64,000 nucleotides of DNA. Origin: JACNKJ01 sp964344565. Its GTDB lineage: Bacteria > Krumholzibacteriota > Krumholzibacteriia > JACNKJ01. The stretch spans positions 32,819 to 96,818 of the forward strand of contig CAYFNT010000011.1 in NCBI GenBank assembly GCA_964344565.1. The letters are read 5' to 3'. The notes beneath the pieces were generated by a model. It saw only the letters and a list, made by a program, of their open reading frames with translations. It searched no databases and had not been told where the DNA came from. This document shows positions 41,037-49,695 of the stretch, piece after piece. Each line of letters opens with the position of its first letter. The first letter of the stretch is position 1. Position numbers and translations under genes: made by a program.

Positions 41037-41630
41037 GTGAATGCGAAACGGAAACATCGGCAAGACCTGGACCTGGCGGCGAGAGCGGCGGGCGGCGATC
41101 AAAGCGCCTGGCGCGAGATCTACGACGACAGTTCCGATTCCCTCTTCAACTTCCTTTGCTACCAGACCGGCGACCGGGAGGCCGCCAAGGATCTGTTGCA
41201 GGAGACCTTCGTCACGGCCATGAGGGCCGTCGACAACTATCGAGGCGAAGGTCCGCTGCACGCCTGGCTTCGCAGCATCGCACTGCGGAAGTCCCTGGAC
41301 TGGCGAAGAAGTCTCGCGCGTCGGGCCCGCAAGCATCTGCGATTCGCGGAGGAAGCGGCGAAAGAGACGGCGCAGGCATCCGACCCGAGCCTCAATTCCG
41401 AAACGGACATCCTTCAGAAGGCGCTCAACTCGCTGTCGCCCAAGCAACGGGCGGCCATGCTGTTGCGCGAACTGGAGGAACTGTCCTTCAAGGAAGTGGG
41501 CGAGGAACTCGGCTGCGCGGAAGCCACGGCGCGGGTGCATTATCACCGCGCCGCCGAGGCGATGCGCCAGAAACTATCGGGATCGGAGTTCGGGGAACTC
41601 GTCGATGGAACGGAAGGAATGCGGCCATGA
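41037..41630 (+). CDS. RNA polymerase ECF-type sigma factor
   Basis: A 197-residue sigma-70 family protein. Region 2: FNFLCYQTGDREAAKDLLQETFVTAM and WLRSIALRKSLDWRRSLARR. Region 4: LNSLSPKQRAAMLLRELEELSFKEVGEELGCAEATARVHYHRA. The GTG at 41037 has GAGGAGA upstream. The next gene starts inside its 3' end (ATGA at 41627-41630) and encodes a membrane VWA protein, which is a likely regulator or effector. Confidence 0.93.
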   Translation: MNAKRKHRQDLDLAARAAGGDQSAWREIYDDSSDSLFNFLCYQTGDREAAKDLLQETFVTAMRAVDNYRGEGPLHAWLRSIALRKSLDWRRSLARRARKHLRFAEEAAKETAQASDPSLNSETDILQKALNSLSPKQRAAMLLRELEELSFKEVGEELGCAEATARVHYHRAAEAMRQKLSGSEFGELVDGTEGMRP

Positions 41631-44200
41631 AAAAGCTCTTCGATCCACACCGTCACCAATTGAGCGAAGGCGAGAAGGAATTCATCTGGCGCCGGATCAA
41701 CGAGCCCGAGGATCTGCGCGCGGCCCGACGAACCACCCTCTGGCGCCGATGGGGATACTCCGGCGCAGTGGTGCTAGCTGCTTTGATGGTGGCCATTCTC
41801 TGGCGGCCCGAGGATCAGGTGGACAGGCTCCACTCGGTGCCGGTGCCCAGCGAGGTGGCGCCTCAGGGGAAGGCACCCGGCACCCTGGGGATGCCCGAAT
41901 TCAAGGATCGGGAAAGCCCCGAGAATTCGCAGGTGAGGAACATCGATCCTGACGACAAGGCCCCCGGCACTCTCGAGGAAACCGTCGCGGAACCGATCAA
42001 TCTGGACGACAAGGCTCCTGATACGGCGAGGGAAGTCTTGGCCGCAGCAAAATCCGCGGCCCCGGTGGAGCCGGAAATGAACTCCGCCGTCGCCCCTACG
42101 GAGCCGGCTCGCCGGGACGCCGCGGGTTCCATGCACGAAGACGCGGCGAGGAAGGATCTTGCGGCGGAAATCTTGGAAGTCGATCAGGCGCCCGTCCTTG
42201 CGGAAATCAAGGTGGATCCGGCGCCGGTGGAGGGCTTCAAGGCGAAATCAAGAGGCACCCGATCCGAAGCGGCGATTCGATTTGGAGCCGTGAGAGGCGT
42301 CGTCATCGATCGCGATTCCGGGACTCCCCTTCCCTACGTGAACATCGTTGTGGTGGGGACGAACTACGGATGCGCCACTCGGGAAGACGGCAGTTTCGAG
42401 ATGCGATTGCCCGAGGGCAGTTACACACTCAAATGCATCTATATGGGCTACGAGGATTTGCTGGCCGACAACATCATCATTCAGAGCGGATACGTGGATA
42501 GCCTGGAGTTCGCCCTGGTCGCCGCTTCGAATCTGACCGTCGATACGATCATAGTAGAGGGAGAGGAAGCCATCGTAGACGTCGGGGCCAGCGTCGCGCG
42601 GAAACTCGATTCCAGGGACGAAGCGCATGTGCGCGGTGGGCGATCAGGTGAAATCAAACTGATGGCACAAGCGCCCGGTGTAGCCGAAGCCTATGGATTC
42701 AGAGAACGGGACGATCGCTACACCCTTCGCCACCGTCCCCGTTGCTGGGTGCCGCCCTACTATCACAACCCGAACGGAGAGCCCTTCGACGCTATGTACT
42801 TCGAACACTACGGCACGAATCCCTTTGTCGTGACCGAGGAGGATGCCCAGTCCACCTTCGCCCTCGACGTGGACAACGCCTCCTACACTCTCGCGCGCAG
42901 CTATCTGGAGCGCGGCGAACTGCCGCCGAAGGATGCCATCCGCGTGGAGGAATTCATCAACTACTTCGAGCAGGGCTACGAAAGTTGCGATGGTGAGACA
43001 TTCTGCCTGAACATCGACGGCGCGCCTTCACCCTTCGGCGAGGGCTACCACCTTCTCCGAGTGGGGGTGCAGACCCGCGAGATCAGCCAGCGCGAGCGCA
43101 GGCCCGCGAATCTGATTTTCGTGGTGGACACCTCGGGCTCCATGGATCGGGAGAATCGTCTCGGCCTGGTGAAGCGGGCGCTTCTCATCCTGTTGGACGA
43201 ATTGCGCGATTCGGACACTGTGGGTATCGTGGAGTACGGTTCGCAGGCACGCATGGTGCTCGGGCCCACCGCGGTGGAGGATCGTCGGCGCATCGAGCGG
43301 GCTCTGAATTCGCTAGTGGCCGGCGGTAGCACCAACGCCGAGGCCGGTCTCTGGCTGGGCTACGAAATGGCGTCGAAGCTCGATACCCGCGACACGAACA
43401 CTCGCCTCATCCTCTGCAGCGATGGAGTGGCCAATACCGGCGAGACCCAGGCCGAGAAGATCCTCGACCGGGTGCGCATGGAATCGGATCGCGGCATCGC
43501 GCTCTCGTCCATCGGTTTCGGCATGGGGAACTACAACGATGTGCTCATGGAGAAGCTGGCCGACAAGGGTGATGGCAACTACTTCTACGTGGACGCCCTC
43601 GATGAAGCCTCACGGGTCTTCCGCGAGAATCTCACCGGCACGCTACAGACCTTGGCCCGCGACGCTAAGATCCAGGTCGAGTTCGATTCGGAATACGTTC
43701 TGCGCTGGCGCCTGATCGGCTATGAGAACCGCGACATCGCCGACGAAGATTTCCGTAACGATGAGGTGGATGCCGGCGAGCTGGGATCAGGCCATCAGGT
43801 CACGGCCCTCTACGAGATCAAGTTGTCGGATGAAGCGGTCGAGAGCCGAGCGAATCGGCGTAGAAGCCCGCACCTCGATCTGGGCGAGATCCACCTTCGT
43901 TACGAGCATCCCAAGCACAGCCGGAAGGCCGGCAAGGTCGAGGAGCTGTCCGAGCCCATCGAACTCTCGTCCTTCCAGGTCAGCTACAACAGGGCGGACT
44001 CCCGCCTGCAGCTGACGGCTCTGGTCGCGGAGTTCGCGGAGATCCTGCGAGGATCCTATTGGGCCAAGGACAGCGAGTTCGAGGATCTGCTCTATCAGAT
44101 CAGTTGGCTGCGCGAGGAATTCCCGCGGGACGATGAGATCGAAGAACTCCACGATCTCATTCAGCGGGCGGCCCACCTCGACTACGGCATGGACAGGTAG
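41627..44200 (+). CDS. Membrane-anchored VWA (YfbK-type) protein with carboxypeptidase-regulatory-like domain
   Basis: 857 residues. A short cytoplasmic N-terminus, one membrane helix (about 42-59), a long low-complexity linker (61-215), a carboxypeptidase-regulatory-like domain (about 220-300: GVVIDRDSGTPLPYVNIVVVG), a segment resembling a TonB-receptor plug start (VRGGRSGEIK), then the YfbK-type VWA module with a complete MIDAS (DTSGSM, GGSTNAEAG, LCSDGV) and a C-terminal DUF3520-like region. It overlaps the sigma gene by 4 bp, so it probably senses or acts downstream of that sigma factor. The N-terminus lacks a zinc-finger anti-sigma motif. Confidence 0.9.
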   Translation: MKKLFDPHRHQLSEGEKEFIWRRINEPEDLRAARRTTLWRRWGYSGAVVLAALMVAILWRPEDQVDRLHSVPVPSEVAPQGKAPGTLGMPEFKDRESPENSQVRNIDPDDKAPGTLEETVAEPINLDDKAPDTAREVLAAAKSAAPVEPEMNSAVAPTEPARRDAAGSMHEDAARKDLAAEILEVDQAPVLAEIKVDPAPVEGFKAKSRGTRSEAAIRFGAVRGVVIDRDSGTPLPYVNIVVVGTNYGCATREDGSFEMRLPEGSYTLKCIYMGYEDLLADNIIIQSGYVDSLEFALVAASNLTVDTIIVEGEEAIVDVGASVARKLDSRDEAHVRGGRSGEIKLMAQAPGVAEAYGFRERDDRYTLRHRPRCWVPPYYHNPNGEPFDAMYFEHYGTNPFVVTEEDAQSTFALDVDNASYTLARSYLERGELPPKDAIRVEEFINYFEQGYESCDGETFCLNIDGAPSPFGEGYHLLRVGVQTREISQRERRPANLIFVVDTSGSMDRENRLGLVKRALLILLDELRDSDTVGIVEYGSQARMVLGPTAVEDRRRIERALNSLVAGGSTNAEAGLWLGYEMASKLDTRDTNTRLILCSDGVANTGETQAEKILDRVRMESDRGIALSSIGFGMGNYNDVLMEKLADKGDGNYFYVDALDEASRVFRENLTGTLQTLARDAKIQVEFDSEYVLRWRLIGYENRDIADEDFRNDEVDAGELGSGHQVTALYEIKLSDEAVESRANRRRSPHLDLGEIHLRYEHPKHSRKAGKVEELSEPIELSSFQVSYNRADSRLQLTALVAEFAEILRGSYWAKDSEFEDLLYQISWLREEFPRDDEIEELHDLIQRAAHLDYGMDR

Positions 44201-44226
44201 TCGTCGAAATCGTCACCCCGGATTGC

Positions 44227-44253
44227 ACTGCCCTCCCTCCTGGGGAGGGCAGT
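44227..44253 (+). terminator. Hairpin after the VWA gene
   Basis: ACTGCCCTCCC / GGGAGGGCAGT is a perfect 11-bp stem with a 5-base loop. No T-tract follows, so it may be a terminator or mRNA-stabilising hairpin. Confidence 0.55.
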
Positions 44254-44398
44254 CTCCCCGGGAGACGAAATGACGTAGCGCCCTAATAATCAAAGGCTTG
44301 TGGCACTTCAATGTAATACTGGTAACTTTCGGGGTGCTTGTCCGAATGAATGAGGCGGGCAAAAACCGTGTCCGCCATCCCGGTCTTGGAGGATTTTC

Positions 44399-44692
44399 AT
44401 GTTCGAACTCGGTCTACTCATCGTCGGCATATTGGCCCTGGCCCTCTTCGGCGGCCTGATTCTCACGCTTCTGGGTCTGGTCTTCAAACTGATCCTGCTG
44501 CCATTTCATCTACTCTTCTGGATCTTCAGAGGAATGCTCGGCGTCGCGGTGGGATTGCTCCTGCTGCTCATCTTCCTGCCCATGCTGGGCGTCGTGTTGC
44601 CGATATTCCTGCTCATCTTCGCCTGGCCCCTGGCCCTGATAGCCTTGATCGTCGGGCTGATCAAACTGGCCGGAGGAGCCTCGGCGGCATAG
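44399..44692 (+). CDS. Small hydrophobic membrane protein
   Basis: 97 residues, almost entirely hydrophobic, with about three membrane helices (FELGLLIVGILALALFGGLIL, LGLVFKLILLPFHLLFWIF, GVAVGLLLLLIFLPMLGVVL and a fourth near the end). Similar small proteins are often annotated only as hypothetical. A textbook GGAGG precedes the ATG at 44399. It stands alone, with a hairpin on each side; its function is unknown. Confidence 0.8.
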   Translation: MFELGLLIVGILALALFGGLILTLLGLVFKLILLPFHLLFWIFRGMLGVAVGLLLLLIFLPMLGVVLPIFLLIFAWPLALIALIVGLIKLAGGASAA

Positions 44693-44699
44693 TGCGGCG

Positions 44700-44737
44700 A
44701 TAGCAAAAACAGACCCTCCCCCGGAGCGGGGGAGGGT
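44700..44737. terminator. Bidirectional terminator
   Basis: ACCCTCCCCCG / CGGGGGAGGGT is an 11-bp perfect stem with loop GAG (44713-44737), lying between convergent genes. The minus-strand side is followed by CTGTTTTTGCTATCGC, a tail shared with the terminator at 49203-49241. Confidence 0.85.
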
Positions 44738-44770
44738 TCATTTATTCCGGCCAGCGATTCCTGTCGTTCG

Positions 44771-47470
44771 CTACTTCAGCAAGACCATCTTCCGGTTCAG
44801 AAGCAGTCCATCGGCCTTGAGGGAAGCGAAGTAGACGCCCGAAGCGAGATCCTCACCCGCGTCGTCGCGGCCATCCCAGGTCACGCCGTGCTCGCCCGGG
44901 CCGAAGTTCGTGCCCGTGATCAGGTCCCGCACTTTGCGACCGCTGAGATCAAAGACCGCGAGATTCACGTTCATGTCCGCATTCAAGGTGAAGCGAATCT
45001 CGGTCTTCGGATTGAAGGGGTTCGGATAGTTCCCCACCAGGCGGGCCGCCGACGCGCTCTGACCCTCATCCACCGAAGTCGGATTCCAGGGCTCGCCAAA
45101 GAAGTTCTCGAGGATGTACTCCACGTTCGACCTCAGCGCATCGTGATTCATGCGGTAGGGGCGTCCGGAGATGTAGACCATCTGCGCGCCTTCGGGACGA
45201 TAGGTTCCGCCGCCGGGAGGCTGGGCGTGCACGCCCGTGCCGCGATCGGTGGAGAAACCCGCCGTGTCCTTGAAGAGCAGCGTGCTGTTGGGACCGACGT
45301 TGGTGTAGAAGACGTCGTTCCAGCTCTGCGATCCGGTGAAGGGAATGTTCACGAGGCCAAGCCAGTTCGAGGTGCAATTGCCGAGAGATTCCTGAGTCTC
45401 GGCCCAGGTCACGCCCAGGAAGTCCGTGAGTTCGCCTTCCAGGAAGGACAGTCCGCGCCGGCTCATGAGCAGCACGTTGCCGCCCACCTCGAGGTAGGAG
45501 GCGATGGGAGTCTCCTGCCAATCGGCCAGGTCTCCATTGTAGTGATTGCCCACCCATATCACCGTGGAGTAGTCGCCGATGACATCGGCGGTCACGGCTC
45601 CGTTGCCGATGGGCTCGGGCAAGGTACTTGGGTATCCGCCCGAAGGCGCGGCGAAGGTGTCCCAGAAATCGATGTCGTTGTCGCCCCAGAAGGCCTTGGC
45701 CTCGTAGGCGTTGTGAATCTCGGGGTCGTAGGTGTCCCAGTCCACGCCGTTCACTAGCAGGATGCCCGATTCGAAGGTCGGGTTGGTCACCGTCGTGCGC
45801 AGCTGCCGGAGTATCCACTTGTCGGGATCCAGCAGCACGGCTTCCACGGTGCCGCTCACCTGGAGTTCGTAGCTCTCGAAAGCCTGGCTGTTCTGAACGG
45901 TGAAATCCTCGCTGCCCTGATCGGTGATCACGCGCACGGGGATGGGCATGGTGAAGAGCCCGGTATTGGTCTGAACCTGACTCACGTCGAGGGTCACGGT
46001 GCCGCGCTCGACGCTCCAAAGGTATTCGTAGACGGGGAAGTACTCGCCGTAGATCCACTGGGTGAAGAACTGATCCAGCTCGAGGCCCGAGACGGTCTCC
46101 ATCACGTCGCGGAACTCCTCGGTGGTGGCGCTGTCGTGACCGTAGAGCTCCTGATACAGGGTCAGTCCCGCGAAGTAGTCTTCGTCGCCCATCATGCCGC
46201 GCAGCATGTGGGGGACCCAGCTGGCCTTGTTGTAGCTGAGGTTGCCGTCGAAGATGTTTTCGGTGTAGGGATCCTCCACGATGATCGTGCCCGAACCGTA
46301 ATAGGCCGCGCCGTCCATGTAGTCGCGATAAACCTCGACGCCCTCGGTCTGCTCCTTCCAGTAGGCCTCGCACCAGACAGCGAAACCTTCATTGAGCCAG
46401 ATGTGGCTGAAGTCGGAGCAGGTGATGTAGTCGCCGAACCACTGGTGGCCCGCCTCGTGGCTGATGATGTCTTCCCACCAGCCTCCCATGCTCGTCATGG
46501 TCTGGTGCTCCATGCCGCCGCCCCAGGTGAAGCTGGCCATGCCGTACTTCTCCTCGACGAAGGGATACTCTCCGAAGCCTTCGGCGAAGACCTCGAGCAT
46601 GGGGACGGTCTTGGCGTAGTTCGTTTCGACCTGGCCTACCCAATCGGGGAAGATGTAGAAGGCCACTTCCATGGGGTCGCCGCCGGCCAGGGGCGTGTAC
46701 CAGTCGGAATAGATCGTGTAGGGGTGGATGGCAAGCGAGACCAGGTAGGTCACGATGGGGTAGTTCGTCTTCCAGTGGAAGGTGCGCGTGGTTCCGTGGT
46801 CCACGTCGCTGATGAGCAGGCCGTTGGAGGCGACGATGAGGTCGTCCGGCACCGTCACGCGGATGTCCATGGAGTCGGCCTTGTCGGTGTTCAGATCCTT
46901 GCAGGGCCACCATTCGCGGGCGCCGTAGGGCTCGCTGAGGGTCCAGATCATGTGCTCGCCGCCATAGTAGTCCCAGCCGAAGGATCCGCCGGAGGGATTG
47001 CCGCTGTAGTCGACGCTGACGGTGACCGTCTCGCCCAGGTTGTAGCTGCGGTCGAGATCCACCGTGAGCATGCTGCTGGCGTGGTTCCAGGTGGTGGGGG
47101 CGCCGGCCGAGGTGGCCGCGCTCACGGACATGTTGTACTTGAGGTTCAGTTCCACCGTGGAGATGGGATCGCCCACGACCTCTAGCGTGGCGGTGACGGT
47201 TCCCGAGAGGATGCGCGTATCCGGATCGAGATCGATATCCAGATCGTAGTAACTGACATCGAACTGTTCCTGATTGAAGCTACGCTCGGATTCGAGCAAG
47301 AGCATCTTCTTCGCGGCGATCTCCTTGGTCTCCGCCTCGCGCAGTCGATGCTGCGTGAGTTCGCGATGCAGGACCTCCGAAGGATCCTCGTCGATCAGCT
47401 CGGCGGCCAGGGGTGCGGAAATGGACATAACGAGAAGAACTGCAAGCAGATAGCGGCAGGCCTTGTGCAT
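44771..47470 (-). CDS. Secreted M1 family aminopeptidase with C-terminal sorting-type domain
   Basis: 899 residues. Signal peptide MHKACRYLLAVLLVMSISAPLAAE; M1 N-terminal beta domain; GGGMEH (317-322, GAMEN equivalent); zinc site HEAGH (338-342) with Glu361 in WLNEGFA; a region after about 560 unlike classical M1 enzymes, probably an extra alpha/beta (glutamine-amidotransferase-like) domain; and a C-terminal domain starting NYPNPFNPKTEIRF and ending GVYFASLKADGLLLNRKMVLLK, typical of FlgD-Ig/T9SS sorting-like domains in the FCB group. It is expected to be exported and surface-bound or released. ATG at 47470 follows GGGAG; upstream in-frame starts precede the signal. Confidence 0.92.
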   Translation of the reverse strand: MHKACRYLLAVLLVMSISAPLAAELIDEDPSEVLHRELTQHRLREAETKEIAAKKMLLLESERSFNQEQFDVSYYDLDIDLDPDTRILSGTVTATLEVVGDPISTVELNLKYNMSVSAATSAGAPTTWNHASSMLTVDLDRSYNLGETVTVSVDYSGNPSGGSFGWDYYGGEHMIWTLSEPYGAREWWPCKDLNTDKADSMDIRVTVPDDLIVASNGLLISDVDHGTTRTFHWKTNYPIVTYLVSLAIHPYTIYSDWYTPLAGGDPMEVAFYIFPDWVGQVETNYAKTVPMLEVFAEGFGEYPFVEEKYGMASFTWGGGMEHQTMTSMGGWWEDIISHEAGHQWFGDYITCSDFSHIWLNEGFAVWCEAYWKEQTEGVEVYRDYMDGAAYYGSGTIIVEDPYTENIFDGNLSYNKASWVPHMLRGMMGDEDYFAGLTLYQELYGHDSATTEEFRDVMETVSGLELDQFFTQWIYGEYFPVYEYLWSVERGTVTLDVSQVQTNTGLFTMPIPVRVITDQGSEDFTVQNSQAFESYELQVSGTVEAVLLDPDKWILRQLRTTVTNPTFESGILLVNGVDWDTYDPEIHNAYEAKAFWGDNDIDFWDTFAAPSGGYPSTLPEPIGNGAVTADVIGDYSTVIWVGNHYNGDLADWQETPIASYLEVGGNVLLMSRRGLSFLEGELTDFLGVTWAETQESLGNCTSNWLGLVNIPFTGSQSWNDVFYTNVGPNSTLLFKDTAGFSTDRGTGVHAQPPGGGTYRPEGAQMVYISGRPYRMNHDALRSNVEYILENFFGEPWNPTSVDEGQSASAARLVGNYPNPFNPKTEIRFTLNADMNVNLAVFDLSGRKVRDLITGTNFGPGEHGVTWDGRDDAGEDLASGVYFASLKADGLLLNRKMVLLK

Positions 47471-47641
47471 GCTGACTCCCATATCGAAATGGATGGGCCG
47501 CCCTGGGTACCGCGGCGAGCGGGACCCGCCCGAGTGAGCGGCCATTTGAACAAACTTCATTCTAACACAGCGCTCGCGGCCTTTCCACTCACTCCGGCTC
47601 GCAGACTCACAGTCGTTCGCTGGAAAGCCGCTTCGCTTGCC

Positions 47642-47676
47642 TAAAAAGAAAACGGGGAAGGGAGATCCCTTCCCCG
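47642..47676 (-). terminator. Minus-strand rho-independent terminator of the ompA-like gene
   Basis: CGGGGAAGGGA / TCCCTTCCCCG (47653-47676) is a perfect 11-bp stem; on the minus strand it is followed by TTTTCTTTTT. Confidence 0.92.
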
Positions 47677-47721
47677 AACGATTTGCGAAGCTCTAGTGAG
47701 GGGGAGGGATCTCCCTTTCCC

Positions 47722-49044
47722 TTACTCCTTGACCTTGAGCTCCACGCGGCGGTTCTTCGCCATGCCTTCGGGCGTGTCGTTGTCCGCGATGGGCTTGCGC
47801 TCGCCGAAGCCCATGGTGGTGATGCGCGAGGCGTCGATGCCCTGCTCCACCAGGTAGGTCTTCACCGAAGCGGCGCGGTTCTTGGAGAGCTCCATGTTGT
47901 ATTCGAAGGTGTTGCGGTTGTCGGTGTGACCGCGCACCTCGATCTCGATGTCCTCGTACTGGGCCAGGGTCTTGGCCACGTCGGCCAGGATCACCTTGGC
48001 GCGGGGCGAAAGCTCGGCGCTGTCGCTGGCGAAATTGACGCCCTTGAGGATGATGGCCGGGCGGGCTTCCTTGACGACCTTGGCGCAGCCCTTGGAATCA
48101 ACCTTGGTGCCCTTGGGAGTGTCGGGGCACTGGTCGCGGCCGTCGGGCACGCCGTCGCCGTCATTGTCCGGATCGGGACAGCCATCGCCGTCCTGGAAGC
48201 CGTCGAAGTCCTCGGGCTTGTCGGGGCACTGATCCTGATGATCGTAGATGCCATCGCCGTCGCGGTCGCTCACGGGCTTGGGCTTGCTCTCGGGGCGGGG
48301 AGGCACCACCGGCGGCACGGGCTTCGCGTCGCCGCGATCACCCCAGAAGATGGTGAAGCCGATCTGGGCTTCGAACATGCCGGTATCGGCGTCCACGTGG
48401 TTCTTGCCCCAGATGTAGGGATTGCTCAGGCCCACCGTGTCCAGGTTGTTGCCGGGGAAGAAGTGGTAGCGAGCGCCCAGGTTCCAGGCCCAGTTGGGGG
48501 TCATGAACCATTCGAGGCCCAGTCCCGCGAATCCCACGAAGTTCCAGGAGTCCAGTTCCTGGAGTTCGCCGTCCTCGTCGTAGCCGCGGATGCTGCGGCC
48601 CTCGATGAAGGGACCCTTCATCTCCGAGTAGCTCCGGCGGTCCACCACGTAGTTGCGGATCATGCCCGCGGAAAGCTGAGCGTAGGGGGACAGGCTCTTC
48701 TTGGGAGTGAAGTGGTAGAGCAGACCCACACGTGGCTCGTGGAACACGCTGTAGAGGTCGTGGGTCGAGCCGAACTCGAATCCCGCGTCCTCGCCGCGAT
48801 CCCAGATGCCCGGACGGGACCAGCCGCCCTTGTATCCCAGCTCCAGCGACCAGTTGGGCTTGAGCCCGTAACGGATGTGGGCGGAGATATTGTGATGGAT
48901 ATCACTGTAGTCCCTCTGGCCCCCCACCATCTTCTGTGTGCCGAACTCGAAGCCGACACCCAGCTTGCCCGTCACGTCGTCGGCGCCGGCGACCAGCGGC
49001 AGGAGGAGAAGGATAAGCCCGAAGGCCAGAACGGAATTTTTCAT
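47722..49044 (-). CDS. OmpA-family outer-membrane protein with TSP3 repeats
   Basis: 440 residues: signal peptide (MKNSVLAFGLILLLLPLVAGA), a beta-barrel N-terminal domain with alternating strands, a proline-rich linker, thrombospondin type 3 calcium-binding repeats (DRDGDGIYDHQDQCPD, DNDGDGVPDGRDQCPD), and a peptidoglycan-binding OmpA C-terminal domain (NFASDSAELSP..VRGHTDN..NRRVELKV). It anchors the outer membrane to the wall, like OprF. ATG at 49044 follows GGGGAGG; in-frame upstream codons precede the signal peptide. It lies beside an ECF sigma / CmpX-like locus. Confidence 0.94.
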   Translation of the reverse strand: MKNSVLAFGLILLLLPLVAGADDVTGKLGVGFEFGTQKMVGGQRDYSDIHHNISAHIRYGLKPNWSLELGYKGGWSRPGIWDRGEDAGFEFGSTHDLYSVFHEPRVGLLYHFTPKKSLSPYAQLSAGMIRNYVVDRRSYSEMKGPFIEGRSIRGYDEDGELQELDSWNFVGFAGLGLEWFMTPNWAWNLGARYHFFPGNNLDTVGLSNPYIWGKNHVDADTGMFEAQIGFTIFWGDRGDAKPVPPVVPPRPESKPKPVSDRDGDGIYDHQDQCPDKPEDFDGFQDGDGCPDPDNDGDGVPDGRDQCPDTPKGTKVDSKGCAKVVKEARPAIILKGVNFASDSAELSPRAKVILADVAKTLAQYEDIEIEVRGHTDNRNTFEYNMELSKNRAASVKTYLVEQGIDASRITTMGFGERKPIADNDTPEGMAKNRRVELKVKE

Positions 49045-49202
49045 GAGAGCCTCCCCATGAGGATTTGAATTTCGCGCGACAGAATACTTCTCTCGCGGAA
49101 TCCTGGCAACCATAACTCGCAACGTTGCAGGCAGAAACCCCTTTTTTGGGGCCTCCCGCCCCGGCGCCAACGGGTCAGTGCAGGGATGATTCCAAGCGAT
49201 AG

Positions 49203-49241
49203 CAAAAAGAAAACCGGAAAGGGCCTGCGATCCCTTCCCGG
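49203..49241 (-). terminator. Minus-strand rho-independent terminator with no upstream gene
   Basis: CCGGAAAGGG / CCCTTCCCGG (49214-49241) pair with one mismatch; on the minus strand TTTTCTTTTT follows. No minus-strand protein gene lies between this and 49723, which suggests an RNA transcript ends here. Confidence 0.75.
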
Positions 49242-49440
49242 CCGGGCGCTGCAGAGCTATGGATGCGTGCCGCCCCTTTGAATAGTGCGCCCGGGGGGAG
49301 CGGTTCGATGGTCCAAGAAGATCAAATCCCCCCGGGCGCGTGAGGCGGAAGGCCTGCTTGGGATTGATGAAAACACCCCTCCTTCCGCGCTCGACTCCTA
49401 GACACGAAGACGAGCGCGGAAGTCACAGATTATTTGCGAA
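49203..49440 (-). ncRNA. Candidate structured RNA
   Basis: On the minus strand, two strong perfect stems (12 bp, 49382-49422; 13 bp, 49287-49339, with a 27-base loop) are followed by an intrinsic terminator, as expected for a roughly 230-nt structured RNA. No match to tmRNA, RNase P, SRP RNA or tRNA was recognised, and no clear minus-strand promoter was seen. The strand is inferred only from the terminator. Confidence 0.35.
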
Positions 49441-49456
49441 CTTCGTATTTGCTTTC

Positions 49457-49484
49457 TTGACAACGGATTGCGGTCGGATACTCT
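49457..49484 (+). promoter_or_regulatory. Possible promoter of the sigma-factor operon
   Basis: A perfect TTGACA (49457-49462), a 16-bp spacer and TACTCT (49479-49484). If used, the transcript leader would contain the heptanucleotide repeats and gap before the sigma gene at 49724. Confidence 0.4.
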
Positions 49485-49485
49485 T

Positions 49486-49695
49486 CCCGAGGCCCGAGGC
49501 CCGAGGCTCAAAAGTGACTCCCGGGCGGGAAATTGTGTCTNNNNNNNNNNNNNNNNNNNNNNNNNNNNNNNNNNNNNNNNNNNNNNNNNNNNNNNNNNNN
49601 NNNNNNNNNNNNNNNNNNNNNNNNNNNNNNNNNNNNNNNNCCCGAGGCCCGAGGCCCGAGGCTCAAAAGTGACTCCCGGGCGGGAAATTGTGTCT
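49486..49695. repeat. Direct 55-bp repeat with CCCGAGG heptads on both sides of the assembly gap
   Basis: Bases 49486-49540 and 49641-49695 are identical. Each begins with three CCCGAGG heptads and continues with 34 bp ending in TTGTGTCT. The Ns begin and end exactly at the unit edges. Confidence 0.95.
49541..49640. other. Assembly gap (100 N)
   Basis: A run of exactly 100 N, a typical scaffolder placeholder. Because both flanks are the same 55 bp, the true distance may be very different and could even be an overlap. Confidence 1.

Noticed and set aside
49295..49320. tRNA-like GGTTCGA near 49300
   Set aside because: No acceptor stem, D or anticodon arms could be fitted around it; it is the loop of a 13-bp inverted repeat.
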